From Candidatus Gastranaerophilales bacterium HUM_1 (lineage in GTDB: Bacteria > Cyanobacteriota > Vampirovibrionia > Gastranaerophilales > Gastranaerophilaceae): a stretch of 64,000 nt of DNA. Shown one piece after another: positions 61,196-64,000 of this stretch; position 1 is the first letter of the stretch, and each line of letters starts with the position of its first letter. A program made the translations under genes and the position numbers. The stretch lies in NCBI GenBank assembly GCA_002103105.1, contig DAAY01000003.1, forward strand, positions 496,001 through 560,000. Direction: 5' to 3'. A model generated the notes under the pieces. It searched no databases. It was given only the letters and a program-made list of their open reading frames with translations, and was not told the origin of the DNA.

Positions 61196-61306
61196 AAGTT
61201 GATAAGTCTATAAGTGGATAAGTCGGTTTCAAGGGATAAGGAAGAAGGAAATAGGGGAATAAGTTCGTAAAAGAAATTGTAGGTCGGCTTTACTAAGCCG
61301 ACATTT
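61196..61306 (-). repeat. Dispersed hairpin-plus-tail repeat, copy 2 (inverted)
   Basis: GTCGGCTT-TACT-AAGCCGAC (61283-61302) with TGTAG in front is preceded by a purine-rich stretch (GGTTTCAAGGGATAAGGAAG...AATAGGGGAATAAGTTCGT). This stretch is the reverse complement, with differences, of the tail at 34477-34548. It fills much of the gap 61106-61389, which has no gene. Confidence 0.7.
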
Positions 61307-61389
61307 TAAAATAATTTTCCATTTTTCATATGATGAAAAATGAACCTTAATATTGTTTAATCGTTATATTGAATGTATGAGGATATAAC

Positions 61390-62850
61390 GTGCAATCATT
61401 CGGAAAAATTATTACATCAATATTTTTAACTCTGGCTTTATTTACCCCAGAAGCTTACGCTTTGAATGAAGTTAAGGTTGAACAAGGTTCTGTTCTGAGT
61501 TTGAATGATTGTGTTTCAATTGCCCTAAATAATAATCCTACAATTAAAAATGCCAGATACAATTATGGACTATCTAAAACTAATGTCGGTTCTGCTCGGT
61601 CAGATTATTTTCCAACGATAGGGGTTGGAACTGGATATAATATTCAAGATGTGAGTGGTCGAAAAGTTTCGCAAAATACAAACGCATATTCTGTTGAAGC
61701 AACAATTAATCAATTGTTGTGGAATTTTGGAAAAACTAATGCTCATATAAAGATGCAAAAGTTCTATCTAATTGCAGATGAATATAATTTCTATAACACT
61801 GTGAGAGAAACAACTTTTGACGTTAAGCAAAAGTATTATCAAGTTTTAGCTGCTCGTGCTACTGTTTTAATTAACAAAGCCTATGTACAAATAAACGAAC
61901 GAAACTATCAAAGAACGAAGGCTTATTTTGATGAAGGTATAAAATCAAAAATTGATTTGGTTAATGCGGAAGTTACATTGAGTGATTCTAAAATCCAACT
62001 TGTTCAAGCTGAAAATGCTTATAAAAATTCTTTAGTAAATTTGAATAATGCAATGTATCTTGTGAATGCTCCTGCTTATTCAATTTCTGGAACTGAAATT
62101 TTTAATACAAGTGTTGCTGATAATGTTGCTCCTGTTGATTTAACAAAAATTACTAAGCCATCAGATCAAGAAATAAGTAAGCTTCCTGTCAACGTGAAAG
62201 ATGCTAAACTTACAAGTTCTGTTGAAACTCTTGAACTTTTGACAGATTACAAGGTTGAAGAATTCCCATATTCATTTGAAGAATGTATGAAAATGGCTTA
62301 TAAAAATCGTGCGGATTTGAAGGCTTACAATTCAACACTAGATGCGGTTAAAGAAAATCTTGTATATGTAAAAAGAAATTATTACCCATCAATTTCTGCT
62401 AATGCGGGGTATGGATTTAGAGATACAAATTCTACTAATTCTTTCAATGTTGGGGTAAATCTTTCAAGTTCTGTTAATATGATGAACCAAAAATACAAAG
62501 TTGATGCGGCAAAATATCAAGTAGATATTGCAGAAAATTCCTTAAACCAACTAAATCAAGATATTTATTTCCAAGTTCAAAACGCTTATATTGATATGAT
62601 TGAACTAGAAAAACAAATTCCATTATTAGCAGTTAAAGTTCGTCAAACTTTGGAGAACTACGAACTTGCAGAAGGTAGATATTATGTTGGATTGGGTGAT
62701 TATATTCAATTACAAGATGCAAAAGTAAATTATAATAATGCACAATGTTCGTATATTGAAACAATTTATAAATATAATGTAGCGAGAGCTAATTTGGAAA
62801 GTGTAATTGCCTTGCCTCAGCCTGTTACAGTAACTTTAGAAGGAAAATAG
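61390..62850 (+). CDS. TolC family outer membrane efflux protein
   Basis: 486 residues from GTG 61390 with GAGGAT six bases upstream. A signal peptide (IITSIFLTLALFTPEAYA) is followed by two OEP repeats: LNDCVSIALNNNPTIKNARYNYG near the start and FEECMKMAYKNRADLKAY near 295. The long helices (VRETTFDVKQKYYQVLAAR; QVQNAYIDMIELEKQI) build the periplasmic tunnel. It forms a trimer in the outer membrane, which shows the cell is diderm. The adaptor gene follows at once. Confidence 0.92.
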   Translation: MQSFGKIITSIFLTLALFTPEAYALNEVKVEQGSVLSLNDCVSIALNNNPTIKNARYNYGLSKTNVGSARSDYFPTIGVGTGYNIQDVSGRKVSQNTNAYSVEATINQLLWNFGKTNAHIKMQKFYLIADEYNFYNTVRETTFDVKQKYYQVLAARATVLINKAYVQINERNYQRTKAYFDEGIKSKIDLVNAEVTLSDSKIQLVQAENAYKNSLVNLNNAMYLVNAPAYSISGTEIFNTSVADNVAPVDLTKITKPSDQEISKLPVNVKDAKLTSSVETLELLTDYKVEEFPYSFEECMKMAYKNRADLKAYNSTLDAVKENLVYVKRNYYPSISANAGYGFRDTNSTNSFNVGVNLSSSVNMMNQKYKVDAAKYQVDIAENSLNQLNQDIYFQVQNAYIDMIELEKQIPLLAVKVRQTLENYELAEGRYYVGLGDYIQLQDAKVNYNNAQCSYIETIYKYNVARANLESVIALPQPVTVTLEGK

Positions 62851-62851
62851 A

Positions 62852-64000
62852 ATGCAGATTAAAGTTAAAGAATTTCTAAAAAAATATGCAAAGAAAAGAG
62901 TTGTTGTTCCAATTGTTATAGCTTTGGTTATTGGTTCAATAGGTTATAATAATTTTAAATCTAATCAAGTTCACTATCAGACCCAAAAACTTGACAAATG
63001 TACCATTACTGAAGTTGTAGAGGCTTCGGGTACAATTAACCCTGTTAATACCGTTAGTGTTGGTTCGACTGTGTCTGGATTGATGAAAGCAATTTATGTG
63101 GATTACAATACTGAAGTTAAAAAGGGGCAGTTGCTTGCACAGATTGACCCCGCAAATTTCCAAGCTTCTGTTGACCAAAATCGAGCTCAAATTAACAATG
63201 CAGAGGCAAACCTTGCAAAATTGAATGCTGAAATGGTTATGGCTCAAAAAACTTATAACAGATATAAAAATCTTTATGCAAAAAACTTTGTTGCAAGAAG
63301 TGAATTAGACCAAGCGGAGAGCGATTATCTTGCAAAAAAGGCTTCTATTGGGGCTCAACAAGCATCAATTGCCCAAGCTAGAGCCAGTTATAAAACAGCA
63401 ATGACAAATTTGGGTTATACAAAAATAATTGCTCCAGTTGATGGAACAATTATTTCTCGAGATATTGATGTTGGTCAACCAGTTGCTGCTAGTTTCCAAG
63501 CTCCAGAATTATTTACGATTGCTCAAGATTTGAAAAAAATGCAAATAGAAGTAAATGTTTCAGAGGCTGATATTGGTAAGGTTAAAGAAGGACAAGATGT
63601 TGAATATACTCTTGATGGATACCAAGATAGTACTTTTTATGGGAAAGTTACTCAAGTTAGGTTAGATTCAACAACAACTTCAAACGTAGTTACTTATACT
63701 GTAATTGTTAGTGTAAGTAATGATGATTTGAAATTAAAACCTGGAATGACAGCAAATGTTTCAATAATCACTAATAAAAGAGCAGATGTAATATGTGCTC
63801 CAAGTATTGCGTTGAAATATTCTCCTGAGTCAACAGGACAAAAATATAAAAATCAAGGCATTTGGATTCTTGATAAAAACAAACCTTTAAGGGTTGACAT
63901 TCAAGAAGGAGCAAGTGATGATTCTAATGTGGAAATAATCTCAAATCGAGTAAAACTTGGAGATGAGATAATAATTGGTTCTACTGGTGGTAAAAAGAAA
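62852..64000 (+). CDS. MacA/HlyD-type periplasmic adaptor protein (3' end outside window)
   Basis: The frame from ATG 62852 (AAGGAAAATAG upstream) stays open to the window end, 383 codons. One membrane helix (VVVPIVIALVIGSIGY) is followed by the lipoyl half-motif (GTINPVNTVSVGSTVSGLMKAIYV), a helical hairpin (ANFQASVDQNRAQINNAEANL...QARASYKTA), the second lipoyl half (LGYTKIIAPVDGTIISRDID) and beta-barrel segments. It links TolC to an inner-membrane pump, probably a MacB-like ABC transporter encoded beyond the window. Confidence 0.92.
   Translation, partial: MQIKVKEFLKKYAKKRVVVPIVIALVIGSIGYNNFKSNQVHYQTQKLDKCTITEVVEASGTINPVNTVSVGSTVSGLMKAIYVDYNTEVKKGQLLAQIDPANFQASVDQNRAQINNAEANLAKLNAEMVMAQKTYNRYKNLYAKNFVARSELDQAESDYLAKKASIGAQQASIAQARASYKTAMTNLGYTKIIAPVDGTIISRDIDVGQPVAASFQAPELFTIAQDLKKMQIEVNVSEADIGKVKEGQDVEYTLDGYQDSTFYGKVTQVRLDSTTTSNVVTYTVIVSVSNDDLKLKPGMTANVSIITNKRADVICAPSIALKYSPESTGQKYKNQGIWILDKNKPLRVDIQEGASDDSNVEIISNRVKLGDEIIIGSTGGKKK

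Overview
The window is AT-rich, tightly packed bacterial DNA using the standard code (TGA is a normal stop). Several traits together suggest a gut member of Candidatus Gastranaerophilales (Vampirovibrionia/Melainabacteria, the non-photosynthetic sister group of Cyanobacteria). These are prepilins starting with FTLAEVLITLGIIGVV, a RecG with a long N-terminal extension, minCDE in one operon, an SLH-domain surface protein beside TolC/HlyD-type envelope genes, and a tRNA without an encoded CCA. This placement is inference from gene content; the window holds no rRNA.

1-17.5 kb is a surface-polysaccharide locus that begins upstream of the window. It is read on the + strand with genes overlapping or nearly touching. 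It encodes all four steps from sedoheptulose-7-phosphate to GDP-D-glycero-alpha-D-manno-heptose: GmhA, HddA, and GmhB fused to HddC. Around these lie an NAD-dependent epimerase/dehydratase, several GT2 glycosyltransferases (some fused to an acyltransferase or a pyruvyltransferase), a stand-alone acetyltransferase, a radical SAM protein, a GT8-like domain fused to an MsbA-type ABC exporter, and an FAD oxidoreductase. A short basic/hydrophobic motif (FSIxN...K-I-I-T-I-x-G-x-K-x-K) recurs in unrelated proteins of the locus.

17.5-20.2 kb is a decaying accessory patch. It holds a frameshifted DUF374 acyltransferase, an intact Shedu-type (DUF4263) nuclease gene followed by a two-helix membrane protein, and two broken genes on the other strand (an XRE regulator and an unknown). 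20.3-23 kb holds a DUF1848 protein, a MarR/cupin pair with two identical operator palindromes (one filling the spacer of a consensus promoter), and two paralogous small basic proteins.

23-37 kb is mostly housekeeping: recG, radA, pncC-like, minCDE, a Nudix/winged-helix regulator, secG, an SDR and fusA. Lineage-specific proteins lie among them. An XRE regulator divergent from a prepilin gene occurs twice (27.6-28.5 and 41.9-43.0 kb). 37-48 kb is rich in unrecognised, probably lineage-specific proteins: a Cys-rich SLH protein, its shorter secreted relative, an all-helical repeat protein and an HEFNH metallopeptidase-like protein. An Lrp/aminotransferase pair lies here too.

48.2-64 kb holds a tRNA-Gly, a candidate small RNA with its own promoter and terminator, ppiC, an M24 peptidase, a SpoU methyltransferase, rmuC, a GltD-like oxidoreductase, a ribH-murQ-gpsA-ricT operon, a thioredoxin/CcdA pair, and a tolC-hlyD efflux operon running off the end. 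A dispersed hairpin-plus-tail repeat occurs at 34.4 and, inverted, at 61.2 kb, with a hairpin-only copy at 43.06 kb.
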